A stretch of 64,000 nucleotides of DNA. It comes from a bacterium. Its GTDB lineage: Bacteria > Hinthialibacterota > Hinthialibacteria > Hinthialibacterales > Hinthialibacteraceae. Shown one piece after another: positions 1 to 7,820 of this stretch. Made by a program: the position numbers and the translations under genes. The stretch covers positions 62,001 through 126,000 of the forward strand of contig WGLV01000002.1 in NCBI GenBank assembly GCA_016125385.1, read 5' to 3'. The notes under the pieces were generated by a model. The model saw only the letters and a list, made by a program, of their open reading frames with translations. It searched no databases and was not told the origin of the DNA. How positions within the stretch are numbered: the stretch's first letter is position 1; each line of letters opens with the position of its first letter.

Positions 1-75
1 TTTCAGTCAACGGGGATGTTTAATCAGTTGATTGAAGAAGAAAAAAAACTGGATGAGGGGTGGAAAGCGCTGTGA
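1..75 (+). CDS. 3' end of an unidentified protein (partial)
   Basis: An open frame runs from the window edge to a TGA at 73-75. It encodes a hydrophilic tail rich in Glu and Lys ending in EGWKAL. Only about 24 residues are visible, so no family can be assigned. It converges on the glycosyltransferase that ends at 100, with only 24 bases between the two stops, which fits a real gene end. The reading could still be chance. Confidence 0.4.
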   Translation, partial: FQSTGMFNQLIEEEKKLDEGWKAL

Positions 76-99
76 TTCACCAGCCATCCACGGTAAAAA

Positions 100-1785
100 T
101 CACCGGGGGATGATTAATCCGAGGAAATCTCCGTCAACCGGGGGATGATCTCCTTCATCTTCCCGGAGCTTGTTCACCGTTCCATAATCGACCTTCAATA
201 CCGCTCCCCGTAATCCGGCTTCTTTCAAGTACTCAAAATCTTCCGGTTCGAAATGACGTTCAATCACGAATACGGGAAAGTATCCATCATTCCGGTTGCT
301 GCTGATGATTGAACTCACGCTTTCTTCGAACTCCTCAGTGGATGGATTGATCAGCGTGTAGAATTCTCCCGTGTAAAATTGCAGCCCATAGGGAAGGTGG
401 CGTCCAATAAAGTAAAAGCGAGGCGGCCGGGTTTGTTTCTGGATCAACTCGATTATAAATTGCGACTGGCTTTTCAGCGATTTGTCGGCTTCTTTATCGG
501 CCACGACGGTTTTACCCACGGCGATCAACATCAGCGCCGCACAGGTAAAGCCAATCAGGCAACGCCTTCTCTTTGAGCACAGCAGATAAAACACTCGGCC
601 TACCGCGAGGCCGACGGGGATGAATACGGGCGTCATGTAGAGGTGCAGGCGCGACTGGCTGCACATGAAGACGATCGTTGGAATGATGATGGAAGTCAGC
701 AGATACGCCCATTCCGGCGTACTCCACCCCTTGCGCCGATACCAGCTTTGAAACTGGCCGATAAACATCCGTGGATGAAAAATCACGATCGACACCCAAG
801 GCAGGGGGCCAAGAAACAACACGGGAAGAAACACGGTGAAAGCGTAATACCATTGTTCGTTTCGATGAAATTCATCGGTAAACACCCTGCCGTATACTTC
901 ATGAAAAACCCAGTATGACACCAGACCGGGGTGGTGAAGAATCTCATAGAGATACCAACCCAGCCCGATCAGAACGAACAGGGCGGCGCCGGTTGGCTGA
1001 AACAGGGAAGGGATCGGTTGGCGCTGGCGTTGAAGAGCGATATACGCGGCGATTACGCCAACCATGATTAACAATCCGGGAGGGCCTTTGGTCAGAAACG
1101 CCGCGCCGAACGCGGCCCACATGCCGATCATGGCGGGGCGGCTTTGCAGACGCACCGCAGCCCAGAAACAGGTGACCGCGAGGGTGTCCCACATGGCCAG
1201 AAATACGTCAGTTGAAACGATTGTGGACGAAACCGCCGTGAACAGCGACGTCGTATACGCCAGTCCGCAGATCAGCGCGTTTTTTTCCCCCCATAGCAGA
1301 TAGGCGATGATGTACGCGCATGCGCTGGTGACCGCGTAGGAGAGAATCAGATAAGCGCGGACCCCATACTCGTTGTAACCAAAAAGCTGGATGCCCGCCG
1401 CGATGGCCCAATAGGTTAACGGGGGTTTCGTCCAGTGTTCTTCGAGGTTCAGGGTAGGATCAAGCCACTCGTGATTGACGATCATCTCACGAGCGCATTC
1501 CGCGTAACGCCCTTCCGTTGGTTCGAGCAGGGGGCGCCAGGCGGAGATCAATGGAATCAATGCTGCAAGGATGAACAGCAGCCAGAATTCACGCTCTCTC
1601 CAGACCGGAGGAAAATGAACGAGTGCCTGGGTGGATGGAGGGATCGAAATGGATTCTGAAGAATCTGTAGAACGCGGGAGCGGGGCATGTTCCGCTACGC
1701 CGGTTTCATCGATATTCAAATCAAACCACTTGCGAGTTTGTGACACTATTCCGAGCCCAACGCGAAGAATGACGTCAAACAGCAA
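100..1785 (-). CDS. GT39/ArnT-type membrane glycosyltransferase
   Basis: This is probably an integral-membrane transferase that moves a sugar from a polyprenyl-phosphate donor to a lipid or protein acceptor on the periplasmic side. After a hydrophilic N-terminus of about 70 residues comes a first membrane helix. It is followed by the family signature with E-RYAE-AREM, LDPTLN and a KPPLTYWA motif, the loop that carries the catalytic acidic residue in PMT/ArnT proteins. Roughly ten more hydrophobic segments and a soluble C-terminal tail follow. The length of 561 residues is normal for the family. The longest frame starts with TTG at 1785 without a good ribosome-binding site; a GTG about 14 codons inside is an alternative. 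The acceptor cannot be told from sequence. Family assignment is firm and substrate is unknown. Confidence 0.85.
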   Translation of the reverse strand: MLFDVILRVGLGIVSQTRKWFDLNIDETGVAEHAPLPRSTDSSESISIPPSTQALVHFPPVWREREFWLLFILAALIPLISAWRPLLEPTEGRYAECAREMIVNHEWLDPTLNLEEHWTKPPLTYWAIAAGIQLFGYNEYGVRAYLILSYAVTSACAYIIAYLLWGEKNALICGLAYTTSLFTAVSSTIVSTDVFLAMWDTLAVTCFWAAVRLQSRPAMIGMWAAFGAAFLTKGPPGLLIMVGVIAAYIALQRQRQPIPSLFQPTGAALFVLIGLGWYLYEILHHPGLVSYWVFHEVYGRVFTDEFHRNEQWYYAFTVFLPVLFLGPLPWVSIVIFHPRMFIGQFQSWYRRKGWSTPEWAYLLTSIIIPTIVFMCSQSRLHLYMTPVFIPVGLAVGRVFYLLCSKRRRCLIGFTCAALMLIAVGKTVVADKEADKSLKSQSQFIIELIQKQTRPPRFYFIGRHLPYGLQFYTGEFYTLINPSTEEFEESVSSIISSNRNDGYFPVFVIERHFEPEDFEYLKEAGLRGAVLKVDYGTVNKLREDEGDHPPVDGDFLGLIIPR

Positions 1786-2027
1786 AACATAGCCATTTTA
1801 GTCACGAAATTGAATCTTGAAAGTTATGAAAAAGGATTGTCCGCTTTTTTTACAATTTTATCGAACATATTCAACATGATCGATTTTCAATTTGATTCGT
1901 TAGTGAGGCGGGTATATTGAATAGATACAGACTCCATTCGGACCGATACTGGAGTTCAGCAATGGAATTTGTTGATCGTAGAGATGAAATTAACCGGGCA
2001 ATCCCTTCCTATAGTCTACTTTGTTGG

Positions 2028-2033
2028 TATAAT
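2028..2033 (+). promoter_or_regulatory. Candidate -10 element for cysH
   Basis: A perfect TATAAT lies 38 bases upstream of the preferred cysH start at 2066. The -35 region 17 bases further upstream does not match consensus. An ATG at 2036 lies almost inside this element and would precede the likely transcript start, which supports translation from 2066. Confidence 0.35.
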
Positions 2034-2065
2034 ACATGACATCCTCTATATGCAGGGTAGAGATT

Positions 2066-2815
2066 ATGGCGCTGACGGCTGATCCCGTGAAACCTGATTT
2101 GGAACTAACTTACGTTAATTCAATGCTTGAAGGTAAATCCGCACTGGAAATCATCCAGTGGGGGTATGACACCTTCGGCGGTGGACTGGCGATGCTTTCC
2201 AGCATGCAGAAAACCGCTTCGGCATTGACGCATATGCTGTATTCGCTGGGATTGACCGATGTGGAGATCATCTTCATTGATACCCAGTATCATTTTCCTG
2301 AAACGCTTCAATTGCGTGACGAACTGATTGAGAAATACGGCGTCAATATCAAGACCTACACTCCTGAACTCAACCCGGAGGAACAGTTCCGTAAATATGG
2401 GCGTGAACTCTACCTGAAAGACGGCGACTATCAGCTCTGCTGCCAGATGAGAAAAGAAGAGCCCTACCTGAAAGCCGCCGAGCCGTTTTATGGCTTTCTC
2501 TCGGGCTTGATGCGCTCTGAGGGCGGCGCGCGTAAAAATATTCCGGTCGTTGCTGAAGATCCCCGTGTAAACGGGTACAAGATTCACCCGCTGCGAGAGA
2601 TGACCGCAACCGACGTGGAAGAGTATCTCAAAAAGAATAACGTTCCCGTTCACCCGCTGCATAGCCGCGGCTACCCTAGTATCGGATGCGCCACCTGCAC
2701 CACGCCTGTCGCTCCGGATGAAGATGAACGCGCGGGGCGCTGGCGTCATATCCGCGAACAGCGCGGTACCAATGAGAAAATCTACTGCGGCATCAATTTC
2801 AGCGACAAACGTTGA
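2066..2815 (+). CDS. cysH: Phosphoadenylyl/adenylyl-sulfate reductase (assimilatory, 4Fe-4S type)
   Basis: This enzyme reduces activated sulfate (APS or PAPS) to sulfite in assimilatory sulfate reduction, in the cytoplasm. It shows the adenine-nucleotide alpha-hydrolase fold with an FGGGLAMLSSM loop (about residues 37-47), where PAPS reductases have their modified P-loop. Cys125-Cys126 in a QLCCQMRK motif and Cys208/Cys211 in SIGCATC form the CC...CxxC set that binds a 4Fe-4S cluster, typical of APS-using enzymes. The C-terminal IYCGIN matches the catalytic-cysteine motif. The start at 2066 has AGGG eight bases upstream; the in-frame ATG at 2036 lies too close to a TATAAT box. A DUF89 gene follows after 26 bases. 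The family is secure; APS rather than PAPS preference is inferred from the cysteines. Confidence 0.93.
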   Translation: MALTADPVKPDLELTYVNSMLEGKSALEIIQWGYDTFGGGLAMLSSMQKTASALTHMLYSLGLTDVEIIFIDTQYHFPETLQLRDELIEKYGVNIKTYTPELNPEEQFRKYGRELYLKDGDYQLCCQMRKEEPYLKAAEPFYGFLSGLMRSEGGARKNIPVVAEDPRVNGYKIHPLREMTATDVEEYLKKNNVPVHPLHSRGYPSIGCATCTTPVAPDEDERAGRWRHIREQRGTNEKIYCGINFSDKR

Positions 2816-2841
2816 CGCCGCGCACGGCGGCTTGATCCATC

Positions 2842-3759
2842 ATGAAATTTCAAAATCCCTGCATCGCTTGTTCAAAGCGGCAAGGCTCCCGTATATTTCA
2901 GATCGCGCTGGGCGGTGAAGTTCTGGATGAAGAGCGTCATGAGGCGCTGCGCGCCGAACTGGATGAACGTCTCGGCGCCGTCGATCCCGCTCTATCTCCC
3001 GCCGATCTTTCGCTGATCGCCATCCGGGCCGCGCAACGCCATGCCAATTGCTACGATCCCTTCGCCGCTCAGAAAAAAAGCAATAACGAGCTCGCTCTAT
3101 CCATGGTGGATGATCTCCGCCAGCGGTTGGATGAATCCTCGGACCGGCTTCATCTGGCGGGGCGTCTGGCCGCATGCGGCAACATCATCGACCTGGGCGT
3201 CGCCGATCAGTTTGACATCCATGCTGCTATTGACCGCGTCGTGCTTGAAGGATTCCGCAAGGATGACTTTGGTGAATTCATTCACGATCTCGATCGTCTC
3301 AACAAGCGTGACGAACCTCCCCGGCTTCTGTATTGCTGTGATAACGCGGGAGAAATCGTGTTCGACCGCCTGTTCATTGAGGAACTCTTGAGCGCGTATC
3401 CTCGACTGGAGATAACCGCTGTGGTTCGCGCCGCGCCCGTTTTGAACGACGCCACGCGCGAAGACGCGCGTATTGCGGGGCTCGATCAGGTTGTGCGGGT
3501 GATTGATAACGGAAACGATAAACTGGGGACTGTTATCGAATCCGCGGGCGATGAACTGCGCGAAGCCTATCGCCATGCCGATATCATTATTTCGAAAGGG
3601 CAGGCGAATTACGAAACACTGGCTTGCCGGCCTGAAAATATCTATTTTATTCTGAAAGCCAAGTGCGATGTGATCGCCTCATCGCTTGGCGTCGGGCTGT
3701 ATGACGCGGTCATGACGCGAGAGCATCGAAAATCGAAAGTATCCACTGAAAAAAATTGA
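2842..3759 (+). CDS. DUF89 / ARMT1-like damage-control phosphatase
   Basis: DUF89 proteins are metal-dependent phosphatases proposed to remove damaged or overflow phosphometabolites. The CDNAGEIVFD motif (about residue 170), the ND-T-EDA stretch (about 210), and KGQANYETL with the KCDVIA motif near the C-terminus are the family's metal and substrate signatures. An N-terminal CIACSKR motif is also typical of the prokaryotic subgroup. The length of 305 residues is normal. The ATG at 2842 starts 26 bases after cysH, so the two may be co-transcribed, although no functional link to sulfate is known. The stop codon lies inside the first arm of a 14-bp inverted repeat. The actual substrate is unknown. 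Confidence 0.85.
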   Translation: MKFQNPCIACSKRQGSRIFQIALGGEVLDEERHEALRAELDERLGAVDPALSPADLSLIAIRAAQRHANCYDPFAAQKKSNNELALSMVDDLRQRLDESSDRLHLAGRLAACGNIIDLGVADQFDIHAAIDRVVLEGFRKDDFGEFIHDLDRLNKRDEPPRLLYCCDNAGEIVFDRLFIEELLSAYPRLEITAVVRAAPVLNDATREDARIAGLDQVVRVIDNGNDKLGTVIESAGDELREAYRHADIIISKGQANYETLACRPENIYFILKAKCDVIASSLGVGLYDAVMTREHRKSKVSTEKN

Positions 3760-3840
3760 GGGAAAAGCGCGTTATGACGGGCACGGGCGGTTTCCGTCTA
3801 CGCCTTAGGGGATGGCGTTTGGTAGACGCGCTTTTCCCTC
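3758..3840 (-). terminator. 14-bp perfect inverted repeat with a minus-strand T run
   Basis: Arms 3758-3771 and 3827-3840 are perfect reverse complements with 55 bases between them. Inside, CGTCTAC (3795-3801) can pair with GTAGACG (3822-3828), so the whole can fold as a branched hairpin. On the minus strand the stem is followed by AA and seven Ts (3755-3749), as in a rho-independent terminator. On the plus strand no T run follows. No minus-strand protein gene lies upstream, which points to an untranslated transcript or a mainly structural role. Confidence 0.45.
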
Positions 3841-4356
3841 GAACGCGTTGAGAGCATCAAGTTTGATGCAAGCTCTATTATACTATGGAAAAATTTTATT
3901 TCAAATCGTAATGTTCGGATGCGATCACGGTATTACCTTGATGAGTTTTGTGTCAAAATAATGTTGCTTGCTTTTATAAGTAAAGCGGATTTTTATTTTT
4001 TTGTCAACGGATTTTTCATCAATAATCCCGACTACGGATAGAATGGCTACCGAGAGGTGACTGATTCTCAGGAAGGTTATCCGCCTTCGTTGCGATGTTC
4101 TGGATGTCAGATATTAGAATCTGCTCGCCTTTCCACCCAGATGGATTTGGGGTATTCATAAGCTCAAAATGGATTTATTCACGATGCCTGCGATTTTGTC
4201 CGCTCAGTGAACAGTTTTTGTCGATGGGTATCTAAAAAGAGCAAATATTGTTTTTTGTATTGGAAATTGTGGCTGATGTAATTATACTTGGGTGGTTAAG
4301 CAAAACGCCTAGCCTGAGAAACGAATCTAGCCTTCAGGGGTAAGGAGATTGGCGGG
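3841..4356. other. AT-rich intergenic region without a visible protein gene
   Basis: No convincing reading frame is seen on either strand between the inverted repeat and the XRE regulator. The stretch is visibly AT-richer than its surroundings, with a run of Ts near 3990-4003. On the minus strand a TATAAT lies at 4286-4281, although without a good -35 box. Together with the minus-strand terminator at 3758-3840 it could bound a transcript of about 530 bases. No tRNA cloverleaf was recognised. Confidence 0.4.
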
Positions 4357-5541
4357 TTGAAAACCTTCGGCGAACAATTGCGCATCTATCGACTCCGGCG
4401 CCGAATGACCCAGCAGGAAATGGCGGACCGCTTGGGGTTGTCGTCTCCGTACATCGCCCAGATGGAAAGCGGTTTCAAGCCGCCTCCCCCGCCGATGCTG
4501 GTTGAAAAACTGTCGGATATTCTCCAGATTCAGCAGGACGAACGCCGCCAGTTCATCGCTGCCGCTGAAAAAGAGCGCGAACTGCAAAGTCTGGTCAAGG
4601 CGACCCGGAAGATCGGATATCTGCTTGCGGGCAATAAAGTCTGCGTCCCGCAAAAATCCGTCTCGTACCGTATTCAGCAGGAAATCGATGAACTGGTTGA
4701 TTCGATACCCCGGAACGTCGCGTTTTCGCTGGAGATCGTTCAGGACCGCGCTCGTGGAATGCGAGGAGGCGATGGCGCCTTGCATCTGCAATCTCACGAC
4801 GACTTGCGCTCCTGGGCGTTGACGCAACTGGGCGACCGTCCCAACGACTGGCTGACGTTTCTCGGGAAACTGTACGAAGTGTTGATTCTCACGCCGGACG
4901 AGCGTCTTCTGACCCGTCATTCCAGCGAGGCGCGTAATGAATTGCTGAAAAAATCGCGCGAAGTCGGTCAATTTTTTCAACGGCTGAATGACCTGATCGA
5001 AGAAGCGCGGCATTTAGCCGAAGAGCAGCAGCTGCCCGACGTCATCGCTCCTCATGAGGCATGGCGTAATATTGATGAAGCGCTCGCCCAGGCGGCGGGA
5101 CAAACCGAAGTCGTCGCTCCCAAGGGACGCACGGAAGACGGCATCCGCAAGGTTCCGGTCATTGCGGTGATCGACAAGGGATCGGAAGATTTTCTCGAAC
5201 AGGAAGATCTCGGATTTATCGGTCTGCCGGCGGAGTGGTTCGACCGCGACAGTGAATATGAAGCCTGTCTCGTGCAGGGCGATTCGTATGTACCGCTGGG
5301 CGTATGGCCGGGCTGCAAGGCGATCTATGAACTTTACGCCCCGGTCAGGAATGAAGACCTCGTTGTCGTACAGATGGGGGACCGGCGTTGCATTCGTAAG
5401 TATTTTGATCTAGGCGAACAGATGATGTTGCAGGGCGGGCCGTTAACCAAGCCCATTCAGGTTGGAAAGAATGAGACGAACGTGCGCGTCGTCGGCGTGG
5501 TTCGTGAATTGATATCGCGTTTTAAGGAAATGAAGTCATAA
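4357..5541 (+). CDS. XRE-family regulator with C-terminal S24/LexA-like domain
   Basis: This is a DNA-binding repressor of the CI type. Residues 3-55 form a helix-turn-helix (MTQQEMADRLGLSSPYIAQM). A middle region of about 200 residues, partly coiled, matches nothing I recognise. From about residue 300 an S24-like fold follows with a VQGDSY motif (expected serine) and a later CIRKYF (expected lysine of the Ser-Lys dyad). An Ala-Gly pair near residue 245 could be a self-cleavage site, but this is speculative. The start is TTG, chosen because AGGAG lies nine bases upstream and the family N-terminus fits. It is followed after 69 bases by a membrane-anchored beta-helix gene on the same strand. 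At 394 residues it is longer than phage CI or LexA. Target genes are unknown. Confidence 0.75.
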   Translation: MKTFGEQLRIYRLRRRMTQQEMADRLGLSSPYIAQMESGFKPPPPPMLVEKLSDILQIQQDERRQFIAAAEKERELQSLVKATRKIGYLLAGNKVCVPQKSVSYRIQQEIDELVDSIPRNVAFSLEIVQDRARGMRGGDGALHLQSHDDLRSWALTQLGDRPNDWLTFLGKLYEVLILTPDERLLTRHSSEARNELLKKSREVGQFFQRLNDLIEEARHLAEEQQLPDVIAPHEAWRNIDEALAQAAGQTEVVAPKGRTEDGIRKVPVIAVIDKGSEDFLEQEDLGFIGLPAEWFDRDSEYEACLVQGDSYVPLGVWPGCKAIYELYAPVRNEDLVVVQMGDRRCIRKYFDLGEQMMLQGGPLTKPIQVGKNETNVRVVGVVRELISRFKEMKS

Positions 5542-5610
5542 TGACATTTCCGCCCTTCGAGCGGGATACGCGACATTATACGAAACGGGCGAACAGGAAG
5601 GATTGAAGCC

Positions 5611-6291
5611 ATGGACCAGTGGTTGAGCGAACCCAACGTGATGTACACACTGCTCATCGTCCTGGCTGTTGAGTTTGTGCTCGGTCTGCTGGTGGTGGTG
5701 GGGTATCTGAACCTTCGCCGCAAACGCAAGACGAACACCAGCGATCTGTTCGCGCGGGTGAATCCCGATGAGGCGCCTCGGCTTCAGGAGTTAATGGATC
5801 AGGCGCGGCATGACAACCTCGCCGATCCCGTTAACGTAGTATTAGGTGAGGGGGCGTATGAGTTGGATGACGTACTCAATATCGAAACTCCCATCAAATT
5901 GTTCGGCAAAGGCGTGCTGGAGACCAAGATCGCGTCGAAAGGCCAGCAACCCGCGTTGCGTATCAAAGACGCCAAGCAATGCTCGGTATCCAATATTCGC
6001 ATCGAAGGCGCTATTCAATGTTTTAATAGTGAACTTTTGCTTGAAAACTGCCACGTGGTCGCAAAAGAAGATGGAATCTGTATCGAAGCCGATCAAGGCG
6101 CCGTGGTGACTTTCAGCGGCGTCATGCGCGGCGACGGCGGCATCGCGATCCGCGCCAAGGGCGAATCGAAAGTGATTCTCAAACCGCCTTACGCCGTGTC
6201 GGGTGAAGACTATATCGTTAAAGACCCCCGCAGTCAGGTTCATGTTTTGCAGAACGAAAGTGATATGAATACTAAAGATTCAAGCCAATAA
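5611..6291 (+). CDS. Membrane-anchored protein with right-handed beta-helix-like repeats
   Basis: A single N-terminal membrane helix (about residues 12-33) is followed by a basic RRKRK stop. The rest is a periodic domain with short hydrophobic strands spaced about 22 residues apart, including LNIETPIKLFGKGVL, IRIEGAIQCF and GICIEADQGAVV. This is the pattern of pectate-lyase-like parallel beta-helices. Charge distribution suggests that the domain stays in the cytoplasm. AGGAAGG precedes the ATG by nine bases. It probably forms an operon with the XRE-S24 regulator upstream. No catalytic residues are recognisable, and the function is unknown. Confidence 0.6.
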   Translation: MDQWLSEPNVMYTLLIVLAVEFVLGLLVVVGYLNLRRKRKTNTSDLFARVNPDEAPRLQELMDQARHDNLADPVNVVLGEGAYELDDVLNIETPIKLFGKGVLETKIASKGQQPALRIKDAKQCSVSNIRIEGAIQCFNSELLLENCHVVAKEDGICIEADQGAVVTFSGVMRGDGGIAIRAKGESKVILKPPYAVSGEDYIVKDPRSQVHVLQNESDMNTKDSSQ

Positions 6292-6431
6292 CTGCAGCAT
6301 GCACCTTTGATTATCCCGCATTTTCCTTCTTTCCTTGCGTCGATTTATTCCCTTTTTTGAAAATAGCGCTATCGATTGAGTGTGTCATTCGATCCAATTT
6401 GATAGATTGGTTTGCTTTGTTAAGAAAGTGC

Positions 6432-6461
6432 TTGCTTTTTTTTATGAATGTGTGATATGCT
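6432..6461 (+). promoter_or_regulatory. Candidate promoter for the secreted protein at 6591
   Basis: TTGCTT (6432-6437) and TATGCT (6456-6461) are spaced by 18 bases in an AT-rich stretch, about 130 bases upstream of the next gene. Both hexamers are imperfect. A perfect TTGACA at 6469-6474 has no suitably placed -10 box. Confidence 0.25.
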
Positions 6462-6519
6462 TAATCGATTGACATCTATGTTCTTCATATTGAGTTGCTT
6501 TACACTGGTCGCCTGAATG

Positions 6520-6553
6520 AAAAAGCATTCGCTTTTCCGGGCGGATGCTTTTT
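6520..6553 (+). terminator. Terminator-like hairpin in the leader of the next gene
   Basis: AAAAAGCAT (6520-6528) and ATGCTTTTT (6545-6553) are perfect complements, extended by further near pairs around a small loop. The A and T runs allow termination in either direction. It lies 229 bases after the beta-helix gene and only 37 bases before the following ATG. It may terminate the upstream operon or attenuate the downstream gene. Confidence 0.5.
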
Positions 6554-6590
6554 ATCATTACAGCCTTTTCCGTGAATGGGAGGAAGTGAA

Positions 6591-7727
6591 ATGATGAAGA
6601 GTAGATATTATTGTTTGCTGGCGGCGGGGCTTGCGATGGCTTTGGCTGCCCCCGTGTCGTATGCGGATCGAGGTGGTTGGGCCGATCCACCGGGAGGATG
6701 GACCTTCGTCGAAGAGTGGCACAACATTCCTCTGCTGGATGGCGATCCAGTCTGGAACAACAACAACGGCAGCGATTCGTGGTCTGGCAACGCCCACACT
6801 CAGGAATTTAACGATTTTGAGGTGTATATTCAGGACGGCGTGTTGCTTGGAGACGTGGTTCGAATTGAAACTCTTCCTGGCGAAGGAGATACGGAAGATG
6901 GTATCACCGCCTCCGCCGACGCGACGGTTATGCGTCTGGTTGACGTGGGCGATCCTCGCAAACTTGGATTCAGCGATCCCAGCGACCGCAAAATTTTCTT
7001 CCTTGGGCCGCTGCACAAACCGGGCGAACTGACGGTGGACCCATTTATCAAAGGGATCACCTATATCGCCCGTTATCGCATCTTCCCGATCAAGCCGGAT
7101 CCGGACATCGGCGTCGGTAACGCCCTTGTCGACCTGGCGTTGGACCCGGATGGTGACGGCGTACCCAACGGCGATGGTCTGCTCCACTTCATCCCTGAAG
7201 CGTCGGATCGAGCGCATGTAGGTATCGGCTACGTGGACCCCAACGATGATCTGGCTCGTACGCTGGTCGGTACAGGGTATTACAACCAGGGCTCGCTAGA
7301 GATTCTTGTCAACGACGCTTCGCAGGTTGCTGGCGATTCAGCGAGCCGCGATGGCGATGAAAACGTGAAAATTCTCGAAAACGCGGACACGAGTTTATTC
7401 CATACGGTCTGGGTAAACGCAAAGGTTGATCCCAATGATCCTGGGGTTATCGATGTTCGCGCGTTCGCCGATGGTTCCACCACAGCGGTTACGGCGCAGA
7501 TCATCCGTGCGAAAGATGGCGCGGCTGGTCCGGACCGGCCAAATCCTGAAAGCCTGAGTGGCAACGCGGAATGGTCGGGTATGATGGAAGCGTCATTTAA
7601 TATCGGCAGCGCGGGTACGGACGCGGCAGGCGGCTTCCAGTACGACTATCTGTGCGCGACGATGGCTGGCGCTTTCGACCCTCAACCGGCCGGCGGCGCG
7701 GGCGTATCCGTCTGGGATCTGTATTGA
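6591..7727 (+). CDS. Secreted protein of unknown function ending in VSVWDLY
   Basis: The N-terminus is a clear Sec signal peptide (MMKSRYYCLLAAGLAMALA then AAPVSYA, likely cut before DRGG). The mature part of about 355 residues is acidic and Asn/Asp/Gly-rich, with a DPDGDGVPNGDG stretch resembling thrombospondin-3-type calcium loops. It is probably an all-beta extracellular or cell-surface protein. No enzyme motif is recognised. The final residues VSVWDLY resemble the VSDWSLF end of the secreted protein at 50543-51862. The start at 6591 is chosen because GGGAGGAAG lies just upstream; an in-frame ATG at 6576 would place this site inside the gene. A strong terminator follows. Confidence 0.75.
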   Translation: MMKSRYYCLLAAGLAMALAAPVSYADRGGWADPPGGWTFVEEWHNIPLLDGDPVWNNNNGSDSWSGNAHTQEFNDFEVYIQDGVLLGDVVRIETLPGEGDTEDGITASADATVMRLVDVGDPRKLGFSDPSDRKIFFLGPLHKPGELTVDPFIKGITYIARYRIFPIKPDPDIGVGNALVDLALDPDGDGVPNGDGLLHFIPEASDRAHVGIGYVDPNDDLARTLVGTGYYNQGSLEILVNDASQVAGDSASRDGDENVKILENADTSLFHTVWVNAKVDPNDPGVIDVRAFADGSTTAVTAQIIRAKDGAAGPDRPNPESLSGNAEWSGMMEASFNIGSAGTDAAGGFQYDYLCATMAGAFDPQPAGGAGVSVWDLY

Positions 7728-7757
7728 TCAATTTTTGATCTCAGTTACATGGAAAGC

Positions 7758-7790
7758 AAAGAGGGTGGAGAAATCTCCACCCTCTTTTTT
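7758..7790 (+). terminator. Rho-independent terminator
   Basis: A perfect 13-bp stem (7758-7770 with 7775-7787, AAAGAGGGTGGAG and its complement) with a 4-base loop ends in a run of Ts to 7790. It lies 31 bases after the secreted-protein stop. The A run on the other side would also let it stop the minus-strand pilT operon. Confidence 0.9.
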
Positions 7791-7820
7791 GCGTTATGTG
7801 AGTATGAAAATGAGGGCGGT

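Noticed and set aside
2036-2065. Upstream in-frame ATG as the cysH start
   Set aside because: It lies three bases after a TATAAT box and lacks a ribosome-binding site. The ATG at 2066 has AGGG at good spacing.
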